DNA from: Enterobacter cloacae
GTDB taxonomy: Bacteria > Pseudomonadota > Gammaproteobacteria > Enterobacterales > Enterobacteriaceae
Reading direction: 5' to 3'
Assembly (NCBI RefSeq): GCF_011078175.1
Contig: NZ_JAALCJ010000009.1
Coordinates: 62,001-126,000 of the forward strand
Length of the DNA stretch: 64,000 nucleotides
A program made the translations under genes and the position numbers. Positions 1 to 10,487 of the stretch are shown here, in pieces (positions within the stretch are counted from its first letter, which is position 1; each line of letters opens with the position of its first letter). Under the pieces are notes generated by a model. That model saw nothing but the letters and a program-made list of their open reading frames with translations, was not told the DNA's origin and did no database searches.

Positions 1-1868
1 CCCGCGCTCGCGGCATTGACGCCCTGAAGCTGGCGATTGACCGCCACACGGGAAATGCCGACGTCGAACTGGTGCACTACGCCCAGCCGCTGCTGCGCGA
101 AGCCGGGCAGCTGGCGCAGGAGATGGACAACAGCATGCCCATCAGACAACGTCTGTGGCTTGGCCTGCAAATGCTGGAAGGCGATATCTACAGCCGCGCC
201 TACGCAGGCGATGCGGCGGATAAGCTGAGCGTCGCACAGGCTCGCCTGAGCGACGAGCTGGACGATCCGGCCCTGCACATTGCGGATGCGCGCTATCAGG
301 CCATCGCCGCTATCTGTGACGTGGTCAGCAATGCATTAACCGCTGAACCCAGCCGCTTCACCACCGCCGTGGATAAGATTGTGCTCAACCGCTTCCTCGG
401 TTTGCCGATCTTTTTACTAGTGATGTACGTGATGTTCCTGCTCGCCATTAACATCGGCGGTGCATTACAACCTATCTTTGATGGCGGCTCTGTCGCTATC
501 TTCGTGCATGGTATTCAGTGGCTGGGCTACACCCTCCACTTCCCGGAATGGTTGACCATCTTCCTTGCGCAGGGGATTGGCGGTGGGATCAATACCGTCC
601 TGCCGCTGGTACCGCAGATCGGTATGATGTACCTGTTCCTCTCCTTCCTTGAAGATTCCGGTTACATGGCGCGCGCCGCCTTTGTGATGGACCGCCTGAT
701 GCAGGCGCTGGGGCTGCCGGGCAAATCCTTCGTGCCGCTCATTGTCGGTTTCGGCTGTAACGTGCCGTCAGTCATGGGCGCGCGTACGCTGGACGCACCG
801 CGCGAACGCCTGATGACCATCATGATGGCACCGTTCATGTCCTGCGGCGCGCGGCTGGCGATCTTTGCGGTCTTTGCCGCGGCGTTCTTCGGTCAGGAAG
901 GGGCGCTGGCCGTCTTCTCCCTGTATGTGCTGGGTATTGTAATGGCTATTCTCACCGGCCTGATGCTGAAGCACACCATCATGCGTGGCGAAGCGTCGCC
1001 GTTCGTGATGGAACTGCCGGTTTATCACGTTCCGCATCTGAAAAGCCTGATTATCCAGACATGGCAGCGCCTGAAGGGCTTCGTTCTGCGTGCCGGTAAG
1101 GTGATTGTGGTGGTCAGCATTTTCCTGAGCGCCCTGAACAGCTTCACCCTGAGCGGCCAGGCCGCGGACAACATTAATGACTCTGCACTTGCCTCTGTCA
1201 GCCGGATCATTACGCCGGTCTTCAAACCGATTGGCGTGCAGGAAGACAACTGGCAGGCGACCGTGGGTCTGTTCACCGGCGCGATGGCAAAAGAGGTGGT
1301 TGTCGGCACCCTGAACACGCTCTACACCGCGGAAAACATCCAGGAAGAGGAGTTTAATCCGGCAGCGTTCCACCTCGGCGATGAACTCCTTGGCGCGGTG
1401 GAAGAGACCTGGCAGAGCCTGAAAGACACCTTCAGCCTGAGCGTACTGGCGAACCCGATTGAAGCCAGCAAAGGCGACGGCGAAATGGCGACCGGGGCAA
1501 TGGGCGTGATGGGCCAGAAATTTGGCAGCGCGTCAGCGGCTTACAGCTACCTTATCTTCGTCCTGCTCTATATTCCGTGCATTTCGGTCATGGGCGCCAT
1601 TGCCCGTGAGTCCAGCCGCGGCTGGATGGGCTTCTCCATTCTGTGGGGGCTGAACATTGCCTACTCGCTGGCGACCGTGTTTTATCAGGCCGTCAATTAC
1701 GGCCAGCATCCGCGCTACAGCCTGGTCTGTATCCTCGCGGTGATCCTGTTTAACGTAATGGTGATTGGCCTGCTGCGCCGGGCGCGTAGCCGCGTTGACG
1801 TTAACCTGCTGGCAACGCGCAAAACCCCGACGACCTGCTGTAGCAGCCCTGCGGGCGACTGTCACTGA
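1..1868 (+). CDS. feoB: Ferrous iron transporter FeoB, C-terminal part
   Basis: Inner-membrane Fe(II) permease with a cytoplasmic G domain. The reading frame is open from base 3 to the stop at 1866-1868, giving about 621 of the usual ~772 residues, so the GTP-binding N-terminus lies outside the window. Visible are the end of the helical insertion domain and the polytopic membrane part, including the conserved motifs [13 protein letters not shown] (about 748-785), [11 protein letters not shown] (about 835-867) and the second Gate repeat around [16 protein letters not shown] (about 1278-1325). The C-terminus carries a double cysteine followed by a further cysteine ([11 protein letters not shown]). 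feoC follows after 11 bases, so this is the distal end of a feoABC operon. The first ATG in the window (72) is internal and is not the true start. Confidence 0.97.
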   Translation, partial: RARGIDALKLAIDRHTGNADVELVHYAQPLLREAGQLAQEMDNSMPIRQRLWLGLQMLEGDIYSRAYAGDAADKLSVAQARLSDELDDPALHIADARYQAIAAICDVVSNALTAEPSRFTTAVDKIVLNRFLGLPIFLLVMYVMFLLAINIGGALQPIFDGGSVAIFVHGIQWLGYTLHFPEWLTIFLAQGIGGGINTVLPLVPQIGMMYLFLSFLEDSGYMARAAFVMDRLMQALGLPGKSFVPLIVGFGCNVPSVMGARTLDAPRERLMTIMMAPFMSCGARLAIFAVFAAAFFGQEGALAVFSLYVLGIVMAILTGLMLKHTIMRGEASPFVMELPVYHVPHLKSLIIQTWQRLKGFVLRAGKVIVVVSIFLSALNSFTLSGQAADNINDSALASVSRIITPVFKPIGVQEDNWQATVGLFTGAMAKEVVVGTLNTLYTAENIQEEEFNPAAFHLGDELLGAVEETWQSLKDTFSLSVLANPIEASKGDGEMATGAMGVMGQKFGSASAAYSYLIFVLLYIPCISVMGAIARESSRGWMGFSILWGLNIAYSLATVFYQAVNYGQHPRYSLVCILAVILFNVMVIGLLRRARSRVDVNLLATRKTPTTCCSSPAGDCH

Positions 1869-1879
1869 GGGGAAAAAAC

Positions 1880-2116
1880 ATGGCATCGTTGATTCAGGTT
1901 CGTGACTTACTGGCGTTACAGGGACGAATGGAGGCGAAGCAGCTCAGCCTCAGCCTGCATACGCCGCAGCCGATGATCGATGCCATGCTGGAAAGGCTGG
2001 AGGCGATGGGGAAAGCCGTGCGCATCCAGGAAGAGCCGGACGGTTGTCTGTCCGGCAGTTGTAAGAGTTGCCCTGAAGGTAAAGCCTGTCTCAGGGAGTG
2101 GTGGGCACTTCGCTGA
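1880..2116 (+). CDS. feoC: FeoC, small Fe-S winged-helix partner of FeoB
   Basis: 78-residue cytoplasmic protein, the usual FeoC length. The first ~55 residues read as a winged-helix domain ([18 protein letters not shown]...). They are followed by the cysteine cluster [15 protein letters not shown], which in this family can hold an iron-sulfur cluster. FeoC is reported to protect or regulate FeoB in enterobacteria; a direct DNA-binding role is less certain. It starts 11 bases after feoB, so it is co-transcribed. Its last 26 bases overlap the end of the convergent bioH gene. Confidence 0.93.
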   Translation: MASLIQVRDLLALQGRMEAKQLSLSLHTPQPMIDAMLERLEAMGKAVRIQEEPDGCLSGSCKSCPEGKACLREWWALR

Positions 2117-2873
2117 TAAAACCGGACAGCGCCGAACAAAACTCAGCAGGATGAGAGATGAACGGCGCATGTGCCGCTTTGGCAACCACCATTGATTTAC
2201 TCTCCGGCCACAGCGCATCCAGCAGCGGAACCACCTTGCGCGGAACCAGTCCATCCAGATAGCCATAAATACGCAGATGCGGCACCGTAACCGACGCCAG
2301 CGGCTCGCGTAGATCGACCGTTTTCAGGATCTCCAGCCCTCCGTTCAGCACCTCAACCTCCGGCATCGGCAGAGAAAGCACCGTCTGCTTCAGCGTCCGC
2401 GCATCCTGACGGGCGGTTTCTGTTCCCATCGTCTGTAAAGCCAGGAAACGCTCCACCGTCCGCTGGAAGTCTTCGCTCAGCTGGTGTTGGAAGCCGGCCA
2501 GCACCTCAGGTTTGATACCCGGCCACGCCTCGCGGGCGCTGAAACAGGGTGATGAGGCAACGGTGATCAGCGCCTGGACACGCTCAGGATGGCGCAGCGC
2601 AATCTGGCTTGCCACCAGCCCGCCCAGGCTCCAGCCGAGCCAGACGGCTTTTTGCGGCGCCGCTTCCAGTACCAGCTCCGCCATGTCGTCAAGCGTCATC
2701 GCGCCATAGCCGCGGCTGCGGCCATAGCCCGGTAGATCCACCAGGTGTACCGTGAATTGCGAGGCCAGTTCCTCACTTATGCAACGCCACACTTCGGCGT
2801 TCAGTCCCCATCCGTGCAGCAGCACAAGATGACAATTTCCCGTCCCAACGGTCTGCCACCACAGCGTCTTCAT
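2091..2873 (-). CDS. bioH: Pimeloyl-ACP methyl ester carboxylesterase BioH
   Basis: 260-residue alpha/beta hydrolase that demethylates pimeloyl-ACP methyl ester, closing the early stage of biotin synthesis in the cytoplasm. The catalytic triad is visible at the family positions: Ser82 in GWSLGG, Asp207 in YLDGLV and His235 in KAAHAPF. The oxyanion region HGWGLN lies at 20-25. The last residues differ from the E. coli protein and the protein is 4 residues longer. It is divergent from gntX across 36 bases and overlaps the feoC 3' end. It is a stand-alone gene, away from the main bio operon, as in E. coli. Confidence 0.97.
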   Translation of the reverse strand: MKTLWWQTVGTGNCHLVLLHGWGLNAEVWRCISEELASQFTVHLVDLPGYGRSRGYGAMTLDDMAELVLEAAPQKAVWLGWSLGGLVASQIALRHPERVQALITVASSPCFSAREAWPGIKPEVLAGFQHQLSEDFQRTVERFLALQTMGTETARQDARTLKQTVLSLPMPEVEVLNGGLEILKTVDLREPLASVTVPHLRIYGYLDGLVPRKVVPLLDALWPESKSMVVAKAAHAPFISHPAEFCSALSGFISEVPTTP

Positions 2874-2909
2874 CAGTTAACGTTCTCTTTTTTCACATGG
2901 AGGTTGCAT

Positions 2910-3590
2910 ATGCTAACAGTGCCCGGCTTTTGCTGGCTATGCCGAATGCCACTTGCGTTGAGCGCGTGGGGCGTCTGTTCCGTTTGCACGCGAGCGCTGG
3001 GTGACCTTAAGGGCTGTCCGCAATGCGGCTTGCCTGCCGTAAGCCAGACGCTCCCCTGTGGCCGATGCCTGAAAAAAGCGCCGCCGTGGCGCGCGCTGGT
3101 AGCGGTGGATGATTACACATTACCGCTAAGTCATCTGGTTCATCAGTTCAAGTTTTCCAGCCAGACTGCGCTGGCGCAGCCGCTGGCACGCCTGTTATTA
3201 CTGGCGGTATTACAGGCGCGAAGAACGCGCGGACTGCCGCAGGTGGACACGCTCGTGAGCGTACCGCTGTTTCAGCGCCGCCACTGGCGACGGGGATACA
3301 ATCAGAGCGACCTGCTCTGCCGTCCGCTCGCACGCTGGCTGGGTTGTCAGTATCCAGCCTCTGCGCTGAAGCGCATTCATGCCACTGCCGTTCAGCACCG
3401 ACTTAACGCCCGGTCGCGCAAAAGGAACCTGAAAAACGCCTTTCGCCTTGAATTACCGGTCAACGGCCTCCATATCGCGATTGTGGATGATGTCGTCACC
3501 ACGGGCAGTACCGTGGCTGAACTTTCCCGACTGCTTTTGCAAAGCGGCGCCGCGTCAGTTCAGGTATGGTGTTTGTGCCGTACCTTGTAG
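2910..3590 (+). CDS. gntX: ComF/GntX family phosphoribosyltransferase-like protein
   Basis: 226 residues (E. coli GntX is 227). The ATG at 2910 is preferred over the upstream in-frame start at 2745 because it has a TGGAGG ribosome-binding site 6 bases upstream and matches the family N-terminus MLTVPG. The N-terminal third carries four CxxC pairs (CWLC, CSVC, CPQC, CGRC), consistent with zinc binding. The C-terminal half has the PRPP-loop signature IVDDVVTTGSTV near residues 190-202. The family includes ComF of competent bacteria; in enterobacteria GntX was linked to gluconate use and, with nfuA next door, to use of DNA as a nutrient. The exact reaction is unknown. Confidence 0.93.
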   Translation: MLTVPGFCWLCRMPLALSAWGVCSVCTRALGDLKGCPQCGLPAVSQTLPCGRCLKKAPPWRALVAVDDYTLPLSHLVHQFKFSSQTALAQPLARLLLLAVLQARRTRGLPQVDTLVSVPLFQRRHWRRGYNQSDLLCRPLARWLGCQYPASALKRIHATAVQHRLNARSRKRNLKNAFRLELPVNGLHIAIVDDVVTTGSTVAELSRLLLQSGAASVQVWCLCRTL

Positions 3591-3651
3591 CCCTTCTTCA
3601 ATGGGCGTATGATTATACCCAGGTAATTTAGTCAACTATTAGGCCAAAGCT

Positions 3652-4227
3652 ATGATCCGTATTTCCGATGCTGCACAAGCGCACTTTGCCAAACTGCTGG
3701 CAAATCAGGAAGAAGGGACGCAGATCCGCGTGTTTGTGATCAATCCAGGCACGCCGAATGCAGAATGTGGTGTTTCTTATTGTCCTCCGGATGCCGTGGA
3801 AGCAACTGACACTGCCCTTAAATTTGAACAGCTCACCGCGTACGTTGATGAGCTGAGCGCGCCGTATCTTGAAGATGCGGAGATTGATTTCGTCACCGAC
3901 CAGCTGGGTTCTCAGCTGACGCTGAAGGCGCCAAACGCGAAGATGCGTAAAGTCTCTGACGATGCACCGCTGATGGAGCGCGTGGAATATCTGCTGCAAT
4001 CGCAGATCAACCCGCAGCTGGCCGGCCACGGTGGACGTGTTTCCCTGATGGAAATCACCGAAGATGGTCTGGCGATCCTGCAATTCGGCGGCGGCTGTAA
4101 CGGCTGCTCCATGGTCGATGTGACCCTGAAGGAAGGGATCGAGAAGCAGCTGCTGAACGAATTCCCTGAACTGAAAGGCGTGCGCGATTTGACCGAGCAC
4201 CAGCGCGGCGAGCACTCCTACTACTGA
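3652..4227 (+). CDS. nfuA: Fe/S biogenesis protein NfuA
   Basis: 191-residue cytoplasmic iron-sulfur carrier that passes [4Fe-4S] clusters to target enzymes such as aconitase and lipoyl synthase. The N-terminal ~100 residues are the degenerate A-type scaffold domain that lacks the cluster cysteines. The C-terminal domain is the Nfu domain with Cys149 and Cys152 in [12 protein letters not shown]. The length equals that of E. coli NfuA. The gene is separated from gntX by 61 bases and is followed by a REP-type hairpin that can serve as its terminator. Confidence 0.97.
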   Translation: MIRISDAAQAHFAKLLANQEEGTQIRVFVINPGTPNAECGVSYCPPDAVEATDTALKFEQLTAYVDELSAPYLEDAEIDFVTDQLGSQLTLKAPNAKMRKVSDDAPLMERVEYLLQSQINPQLAGHGGRVSLMEITEDGLAILQFGGGCNGCSMVDVTLKEGIEKQLLNEFPELKGVRDLTEHQRGEHSYY

Positions 4228-4245
4228 TTCAGTGCCCGTCTGTCT

Positions 4246-4280
4246 TGCCCGGTAGCGCTGCGCTTACCGGGCCTGCTTTT
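4246..4280 (+). repeat. REP-type hairpin, likely nfuA terminator
   Basis: GCCCGGTA at 4247-4254 pairs with TACCGGGC at 4265-4272 and is followed by CTGCTTTT. It has the sequence of classic enterobacterial REP elements and lies directly after nfuA. Confidence 0.7.
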
Positions 4281-4357
4281 CCTTACCTCCCCCTCTATAT
4301 GTTGACCTGCGTCTCATAATTCAAATTTTACCTCCCAGGGTGATTCTCAATCGCCCA

Positions 4358-4373
4358 ATGTTACCCGTATCAT
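4358..4373 (+). promoter_or_regulatory. GntR operator 1 of gntT
   Basis: ATGTTACCCGTATCAT matches the palindromic GntR operator ATGTTACCCGTAACAT at 15 of 16 positions. It lies 160 bases upstream of the gntT start. In E. coli, GntR represses gntT through two such sites about 120-140 bp apart. Confidence 0.85.
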
Positions 4374-4497
4374 TCGCGTGGGCACTCAACACCCTTATAA
4401 CAGCCTACTAAACTTAATGTTTTCGCAGGCATCAGTATGAGTGCCGTTAACACTCTGTTCCCAGTTGGGACAACCGGAATTTGTCGTTGAAACAATG

Positions 4498-4513
4498 ACG
4501 TTACCCATAACAA
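4498..4513 (+). promoter_or_regulatory. GntR operator 2 of gntT
   Basis: ACGTTACCCATAACAA matches the GntR operator consensus at 13 of 16 positions. It is centred 140 bases downstream of operator 1 and 20-35 bases before the start codon, so it would lie in the transcribed leader. The paired layout is that known for E. coli gntT. Confidence 0.7.
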
Positions 4514-4532
4514 TTCAAAGGCCAGGTCAATC

Positions 4533-5849
4533 ATGCCATTAGTCATCGTCGCTATCGGTGTTGCGTTATTACTGCTCTTGATGATCCGCTTCAAAATGAA
4601 CGGATTTATCGCTCTGGTTCTGGTAGCTCTTGCAGTCGGTCTGATGCAAGGAATGCCGCTGGTTAAAGTTATCAGCTCCATTAAAGCCGGTGTCGGCGGT
4701 ACGCTCGGCAGCCTGGCGCTGATCATGGGCTTCGGCGCCATGCTTGGTAAAATGCTCGCGGACTGCGGTGGCGCACAGCGTATTGCCACCACGCTTATCG
4801 AGAAATTTGGCAAGAAGAACATTCAGTGGGCAGTCGTGTTAACCGGTTTTACCGTCGGTTTCGCGCTGTTCTATGAAGTGGGCTTCGTACTGATGCTGCC
4901 GCTGGTGTTCACCATCGCCGCTGCCGCCAACATCCCGCTGCTGTTCGTGGGTGTGCCGATGGCTGCGGCGCTGTCTGTCACCCACGGCTTCCTGCCGCCG
5001 CACCCGGGTCCAACGGCTATCGCCACCATCTTCCACGCCGATATGGGTAAAACCCTGCTGTTCGGTACGATTCTGGCGATCCCGACGGTGATTCTGGCTG
5101 GCCCTGTTTATGCCCGCTTCCTGAAAGGCATTGATAAGCCTATCCCGGAAGGGCTGTACAGCGCGAAGACCTTCACTGAAGAAGAGATGCCTGGCTTTGG
5201 CGTTAGCGTCTGGACTTCACTGGTGCCGGTGATCCTGATGGCGATGCGTGCCGTAGCAGAGATGGTTCTGCCGAAAGGCCACGCCTTCCTGGGCGTGGCG
5301 GAGTTCCTGGGCGACCCGGTGATGGCAACGCTGATTGCTGTCCTGATTGCGATGTTCACCTTCGGTCTTAACCGTGGTCGTTCCATGGATCAGATCAACG
5401 ACACGCTGACCTCTTCCATCAAAATTATTGCCATGATGCTCCTGATCATCGGCGGCGGCGGCGCGTTCAAGCAGGTGCTGGTCGACAGCGGCGTGGACAA
5501 ATACATCGCCGCCATGATGCATGAAACCAACGTATCGCCTCTTCTGATGGCATGGTCTATTGCCGCGGTGCTGCGCATTGCGCTGGGTTCTGCGACCGTT
5601 GCGGCGATTACCGCAGGCGGTATCGTTGCGCCGCTGATTGCAACTACTGGCGTAAGTCCTGAACTGATGGTTATCGCGGTCGGTTCCGGTAGCGTGATTT
5701 TCTCCCACGTGAACGATCCGGGCTTCTGGCTGTTCAAGGAGTACTTCAACCTGACCATCGGTGAAACCATCAAGTCCTGGTCTGCGCTGGAAACCATTAT
5801 TTCGGTGTGTGGCCTGGTCGGGGTGCTGCTGTTAAACATGGTGGTTTGA
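4533..5849 (+). CDS. gntT: High-affinity gluconate:H+ symporter GntT
   Basis: 438-residue inner-membrane permease of the GntP family, same length and almost the same sequence as E. coli GntT. Hydrophobic helices run through the whole protein, with the family motifs GLMQGMPL (about 37-44), GFTVGFALFYEVGFV, THGFLPPHPGPTAIA and, near the end, SHVNDPGFWLFKEYFNLT. It imports gluconate (GntI system) for phosphorylation by GntK. The two upstream GntR operators tie it to the gntR-gntK-gntU cluster about 26 kb away in this window. The neighbours nfuA and malQ are unrelated in function. Confidence 0.98.
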   Translation: MPLVIVAIGVALLLLLMIRFKMNGFIALVLVALAVGLMQGMPLVKVISSIKAGVGGTLGSLALIMGFGAMLGKMLADCGGAQRIATTLIEKFGKKNIQWAVVLTGFTVGFALFYEVGFVLMLPLVFTIAAAANIPLLFVGVPMAAALSVTHGFLPPHPGPTAIATIFHADMGKTLLFGTILAIPTVILAGPVYARFLKGIDKPIPEGLYSAKTFTEEEMPGFGVSVWTSLVPVILMAMRAVAEMVLPKGHAFLGVAEFLGDPVMATLIAVLIAMFTFGLNRGRSMDQINDTLTSSIKIIAMMLLIIGGGGAFKQVLVDSGVDKYIAAMMHETNVSPLLMAWSIAAVLRIALGSATVAAITAGGIVAPLIATTGVSPELMVIAVGSGSVIFSHVNDPGFWLFKEYFNLTIGETIKSWSALETIISVCGLVGVLLLNMVV

Positions 5850-5858
5850 TGTAAAAAA

Positions 5859-5890
5859 GCCGGGTCGCGCTGACGCTTACCCGGCCTACA
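5859..5890. repeat. REP element after gntT
   Basis: GCCGGGT ... ACCCGGC hairpin with the CTACA tail of classic REP sequences, preceded by a run of A (read from the minus strand as a T run). It lies between the convergent gntT and malQ and probably stops transcription from both. Confidence 0.7.
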
Positions 5891-5897
5891 TTCTATT

Positions 5898-5930
5898 CCC
5901 TCTCCCTCTGGGAGAGGGTTAGGGTGAGGG
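5898..5930. repeat. REP-like palindrome (CCCTCTCCC/GGGAGAGGG family)
   Basis: CCCTCTCCC, a 3-base loop, GGGAGAGGG, then the tail TTAGGGTGAGGG. It is the first of about nineteen copies of this intergenic palindrome in the window, next to the classic REP above and just before the malQ stop. Confidence 0.8.
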
Positions 5931-5935
5931 TGAAA

Positions 5936-8017
5936 CTACCGCTTCTTCCCCACCGCCCTTCTGCGCTTGTCCAAATCCTTAATCAGCCTGTTCACTCCGT
6001 CATCGGCAAACATCTTCTCAAGCGTTGTGGACAATTTGCGACGCCAGTTCTTGTACTGATAGCTGGTCCCCGGGATGTTCACCGGCTCCGCCATATCAAG
6101 CCAGTCTTCCGGTTGCAGGCCGAGTAACGCGCTGTTGCTGTCGGCAATGTAGCGCTGTAAGCCACGGTTAAGCGTTGGCGTCATCGACATCAGCGACGCC
6201 TTATGCCCGGCGCGCTTCGGCAGACAGCCATGCTTGTGCAACGCATCCAGCAGCCCCTGCTTCGCCAGCTCGCGATCCTGATACAGCCCGCGCAAAACCT
6301 CTTCATCAGGATACAGCCCCAGCGTTTTGCCGAGCGTCAGGTCGCCGCTTTCCCAGTAGCCCCGGAGCGTAGGAAGATCATGCGTCGTCGCGACTGCCAT
6401 TGACTGTTCAGGGTACGCTTTCGGCGCGCGGAAAGTTTTCTCATGGTCGTTTTCAAAATAGAGCACTTTGTAGGAGTAAACGCCGCTGTCGCGGAGCTTA
6501 CTGACAATCTCAACCGGCACGGTACCGAGATCTTCCCCAATCACCATGCACTGATGACGTTTACTTTCCAGCGCGAGAAGTGAGAGCAGATCGTCAACCG
6601 GATACTGCACGTACGCCCCGTGGTCGGCGGTTTCACCGTACGGGATCCACCACAGGCGCAGCACGGACATCACGTGGTCGATACGCAACGCGCCGCAGTT
6701 CTGCATGTTAGCGCGCAGCAGGTCGATAAACGGCTCGTAGGCACGCGCCGCCATCACGTGCGGATCCATCGGCGGTAAGCCCCAGTTCTGACCAAGCGGG
6801 CCCAAAATGTCCGGCGGCGCGCCTACTGAAGCTTTCAGGCAGTAAAGTTCCCGGTCACACCAGGTTTCCGCCCCGCCTTCCGCCACGCCGACGGCCAGAT
6901 CGCGATACAGCCCGATCGGCATGTTATAGCCCTGGCTCACCTGCCAGCAGGCAGCAAACTGGCTGTAGGCCAGCCACTGCAACCAAAGATAGAAATCCAC
7001 CTCGTCGGCATGCGTCTCACAGAACGCCTTCACTTCCGGGGTATCAACGGACTGATACGCTTCCGGCCACACCGGCCAGCCCCAGCGCATCTCGTCCTCT
7101 TGCACCTGATACGCATGCAACGCGTCAAACGCTGCCTGCCAGTAAAGGCTCTCTCCTTCCTGCATCACAAACTGGCGGAAGGCTGCCATCTGCTCGTCGT
7201 CACGCTTCGCAAAGCCCTTCCATGCCAGACGCAGAGCCGCCATCTTCAGCGCGGTCACGGTGGCGTAATCGACCCAGTCCGCGTCCCTAGCCTGTTTCAG
7301 CATCTGCTGGGTGGTCTCAAGCGTCCACCACGCCTGTGCCTCTTTGCTATTTTTGAAATCGTCTAACGCATTAACGTCGATGTAAATCACGTTCAGCCAA
7401 CGGCGAGAAGACGGGCTGTACGGGCTGGCGCTTTCCGGGTTCGCCGGATAGAGCGCGTGGATCGGGTTGAGGCCGATAAATGCCCCGCCGCGCTCGCCCA
7501 CGTCCGCCAGCATATTCTTCAGATCGCCAAAATCGCCGATGCCCCAGTTGTTATCCGAACGCAACGTATAGAGCTGCACGCAGGCACCCCACAGCTTTTT
7601 GCCTTCGAGTAGCGCCTTCGGCTCATAGCAGCGCTTCGGCGCGACGATCGCCCGGCAGTGAAAACGCTGCTCGCCCTGGGTGAGCGTCAGGCTGTGATAG
7701 CCCTCCGGCAGCTTCGCCGGGAGGTTGAACGTTTTGCCGCCGGTGGCGTGGCCTTTGTGCTGATGCCCCTCTTCGGTGGTGAGCAGCCAGCTGAACTCGC
7801 CGCGCCCTTCTACCGCCAGCGACATCTTTTTACCCGCGGTAAAGATCTTCACGTTCGGCACCGGCGGAACCGACGCTTTCGCGTCGGTTTTGTGCATCGC
7901 ATCGAGCAAACGTCTTTTGGTATCCGCACCAATAGACTGCGGTTTGCCGTGCGCATTGATGTAACTGAGGCTAATTCCCGCCGCCTGCGCGGCACTGTCC
8001 AGACGTTTACTCTCCAT
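5936..8017 (-). CDS. malQ: 4-alpha-glucanotransferase (amylomaltase) MalQ
   Basis: 693-residue GH77 enzyme (694 in E. coli). It transfers dextrinyl units between maltodextrins, releasing glucose and making longer chains for MalP. The catalytic motifs are present in order: nucleophile Asp in LRIDHVM, acid/base Glu in IGEDLGTVP and stabilising Asp in TTHDLPTL, all in the C-terminal third. The N-terminal ~140 residues are the extra beta-rich domains typical of bacterial MalQ. It lies 9 bases after malP in one operon activated by MalT. Confidence 0.98.
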   Translation of the reverse strand: MESKRLDSAAQAAGISLSYINAHGKPQSIGADTKRRLLDAMHKTDAKASVPPVPNVKIFTAGKKMSLAVEGRGEFSWLLTTEEGHQHKGHATGGKTFNLPAKLPEGYHSLTLTQGEQRFHCRAIVAPKRCYEPKALLEGKKLWGACVQLYTLRSDNNWGIGDFGDLKNMLADVGERGGAFIGLNPIHALYPANPESASPYSPSSRRWLNVIYIDVNALDDFKNSKEAQAWWTLETTQQMLKQARDADWVDYATVTALKMAALRLAWKGFAKRDDEQMAAFRQFVMQEGESLYWQAAFDALHAYQVQEDEMRWGWPVWPEAYQSVDTPEVKAFCETHADEVDFYLWLQWLAYSQFAACWQVSQGYNMPIGLYRDLAVGVAEGGAETWCDRELYCLKASVGAPPDILGPLGQNWGLPPMDPHVMAARAYEPFIDLLRANMQNCGALRIDHVMSVLRLWWIPYGETADHGAYVQYPVDDLLSLLALESKRHQCMVIGEDLGTVPVEIVSKLRDSGVYSYKVLYFENDHEKTFRAPKAYPEQSMAVATTHDLPTLRGYWESGDLTLGKTLGLYPDEEVLRGLYQDRELAKQGLLDALHKHGCLPKRAGHKASLMSMTPTLNRGLQRYIADSNSALLGLQPEDWLDMAEPVNIPGTSYQYKNWRRKLSTTLEKMFADDGVNRLIKDLDKRRRAVGKKR

Positions 8018-8026
8018 CGCGCTTCC

Positions 8027-10420
8027 TTAGCGTTTTGCCTGCCAGATACGGGTCTGATAATCACGGATTGAGCGGTCAGAGCTGAACATGCCGCAGCGCG
8101 CGGTGTTCAGAATACACGCCCGGGTCCAGGCCTCCTGGTCACGATACAGCACGTCGACCTGCTTCTGCGCTTCAACGTAAGCGGTGAAGTCAGCCATCAC
8201 CAGGTACGGGTCGCCGCCCTGTTTGCCCATGCTGTGCAGCATCTGGTCAAATGCGTGCTTGTCGCCGTCACTGTACTTACCGCTTTCCAGCTCTTTCAGC
8301 ACCGCATCCAGCAGCTTGTCTTTTTTACGCCATTTCACCGGGTCGTACCCTTTGGCTTTGATGGCTTTCACTTCTTCAACAGTATGGCCGAAGATAAAAA
8401 TGTTCTCTTCACCGACCTTCTCCGCGATTTCAACGTTCGCACCGTCCAGCGTGCCGACGGTCAGCGCGCCGTTGAGCGCCAGCTTCATGTTGCCGGTACC
8501 GGACGCTTCTTTCCCGGCGGTCGAGATCTGCTCGGAAATATCCGCCGCCGGGATCAGCATTTCAGCCGCAGAGACGCAGTAGTCCGGCAGGAACACCACC
8601 TTCAGCTTGTCGCCCACCTTCGGATCGTTGTTGATCGCCGCAGCAACCTTATTAATGGCGAGGATAATGTTTTTCGCCAGGTAGTAGCCCGGCGCCGCTT
8701 TCGCACCGAACAGGAACACGCGCGGCACGCGATCGGCCTGCGGGTTCTCGCGGATCTCTTTGTACAGCGCCAGAATGTGCAGCAGGTTCAGGTGTTGGCG
8801 TTTGTACTCGTGCAGGCGTTTGATCTGGATATCGAAGATGGCGTTCGGGTTGATCTCAATCCCGGTGCGCGCTTTCACAAACGCCGCCAGACGAACCTTG
8901 TTCTCCAGCTTAATGGCGCGGTACTGCTCGCGGAACTTCGCGTCGTCAGCGTATTTTTCCAGGTTGATCAGCTGGTCCAGGTCGTTGGCCCACTCTTTCT
9001 TCAGGGTCTTGTCCAGCAGGTCAGCCAGCAGCGGGTTGCACTGCTTGATCCAGCGGCGCGGCGTGATGCCGTTGGTCACGTTGTGGAATTTGGTCGGCCA
9101 AAGCTGGTGATATTCCGGGAACAGATCCTTCACCACCAGATCCGAGTGCAGCGCCGCCACGCCGTTCACCGCAAAGCCGCTCACCACGCACATGTTCGCC
9201 ATGCGCACCTGTTTGTCGTGTACCACGGCCAGCTTCGCCCAGACGGCTTTGTCACCCGGCCAGGTTTTCTCTACCAGCAATTTAAACTGGTCGTTAATCT
9301 TGTTGATGATCTGCATCTGACGCGGCAGCAGCGCTTTCACCAGCTTCTCATCCCAGCACTCGAGCGCTTCCGGCATCAGGGTGTGGTTGGTGTAGGCGAA
9401 AGTGCGGCTGGTGATGGCCCAGGCGTCGTCCCAGCTCAGCTGATGCTCGTCGATCAGCACGCGCAGCAGTTCAGGAATGGCAATCGTCGGGTGCGTGTCG
9501 TTCAACTGGATCACTTCGAAGTCCGGCAGCTGTGCCAGCTTACGGCCGGCCAGATGGTGACGGCGCAGAATGTCCGCCACGGAGCAGGCGCACTGGAAGT
9601 ACTGCTGCATCAGGCGCAGCTTTTTACCGGCCAGGTGGTTGTCGTTCGGATAGAGGACTTTGGTCAGCTTCTCGGCGTCGATGCCCTGCTGCTCGGCACG
9701 CAGGAAATCGCCGTCGTTAAATTTGGTCAGGTTAAACGGATGGGCGTGCTTCGCCTGCCACAGACGCAGCGGCTGCGCTACGCCGTTACGGTAGCCAAGT
9801 ACCGGCAGGTCCCAGGCTTCACCGGTAAGAGTGAACGCCGGTTCCCAGAGGCCTTGCTTCGTGACTTTCCCGCCAATGCCTACCTGCACATCAAGCTGCG
9901 CATTGTGGCGGAACCACGGATAGGTATTGCGGTGCCAGTCGTCCGGCGCTTCCATCTGGTGACCGTCAGCAAACGACTGACGGAACAGGCCGTACTGGTA
10001 GTTCAGGCCATAGCCAATCGCCGACTGGCCCACCGTTGCCATGGAATCCAGGAAACAGGCCGCCAGACGTCCCAGACCGCCATTACCCAGCGCCGGGTCA
10101 ATCTCTTCTTCCAGCAGATCGGTCAGATTGATGTCGTGTTCTTTCAGTACGTCACCAACATCCTGATACCAGCCAAGGTTCAGCAGATTGTTACCCGTCA
10201 GCCGACCAATCAGGAACTCCATCGAAATGTAGTTGACGTGACGTTGGCCCTTAACAGGCTTCGCCACGGGCTGAGCGTCCAGCTGCTCTGCGAGCGCCCC
10301 GCTCACCGCCTGCCACCACTGGTGAGGCGTCATCTCGTTTGCAGCATGAAGGCCAAAACGCTGCCACTGACGCGTCAGGGCAGCCTGGAATTGAGCTTTG
10401 TTGAAGGTAGGCTGTGACAT
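8027..10420 (-). CDS. malP: Maltodextrin phosphorylase MalP
   Basis: 797-residue GT35 phosphorylase, identical in length to E. coli MalP. It cleaves maltodextrins with phosphate to glucose-1-phosphate in the cytoplasm. The pyridoxal-phosphate lysine sits in the motif [15 protein letters not shown] near residue 645. The start at 10420 (MSQPTFN) is chosen over an upstream in-frame start at 10453 because it matches the known N-terminus. A paralogue, GlgP, is encoded at 17861-20308 in this window. The promoter lies in the intergenic region shared with malT. Confidence 0.98.
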   Translation of the reverse strand: MSQPTFNKAQFQAALTRQWQRFGLHAANEMTPHQWWQAVSGALAEQLDAQPVAKPVKGQRHVNYISMEFLIGRLTGNNLLNLGWYQDVGDVLKEHDINLTDLLEEEIDPALGNGGLGRLAACFLDSMATVGQSAIGYGLNYQYGLFRQSFADGHQMEAPDDWHRNTYPWFRHNAQLDVQVGIGGKVTKQGLWEPAFTLTGEAWDLPVLGYRNGVAQPLRLWQAKHAHPFNLTKFNDGDFLRAEQQGIDAEKLTKVLYPNDNHLAGKKLRLMQQYFQCACSVADILRRHHLAGRKLAQLPDFEVIQLNDTHPTIAIPELLRVLIDEHQLSWDDAWAITSRTFAYTNHTLMPEALECWDEKLVKALLPRQMQIINKINDQFKLLVEKTWPGDKAVWAKLAVVHDKQVRMANMCVVSGFAVNGVAALHSDLVVKDLFPEYHQLWPTKFHNVTNGITPRRWIKQCNPLLADLLDKTLKKEWANDLDQLINLEKYADDAKFREQYRAIKLENKVRLAAFVKARTGIEINPNAIFDIQIKRLHEYKRQHLNLLHILALYKEIRENPQADRVPRVFLFGAKAAPGYYLAKNIILAINKVAAAINNDPKVGDKLKVVFLPDYCVSAAEMLIPAADISEQISTAGKEASGTGNMKLALNGALTVGTLDGANVEIAEKVGEENIFIFGHTVEEVKAIKAKGYDPVKWRKKDKLLDAVLKELESGKYSDGDKHAFDQMLHSMGKQGGDPYLVMADFTAYVEAQKQVDVLYRDQEAWTRACILNTARCGMFSSDRSIRDYQTRIWQAKR

Positions 10421-10487
10421 AGGGAATCGGCATCCTGTAGAGAGAAAACACATTTGGCGCTAGTGTGCCTGGCTCATTGCGCCTCTT

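Noticed and set aside
2745-2909. Upstream extension of gntX
   Set aside because: It would overlap bioH on the opposite strand, has no ribosome-binding site, and lies outside the family length.
4340-4356. Possible CRP site upstream of gntT (GGTGATTCTCAATCGCC)
   Set aside because: Only the left half-site resembles the consensus. E. coli gntT does use CRP, but I cannot fix the site here.
8234-10417. A 727-codon open frame antisense to malP
   Set aside because: It mirrors malP over almost its full length, a known effect of high-GC third positions in the opposite frame. The protein has no family features and no ribosome-binding site. malP itself is certain.
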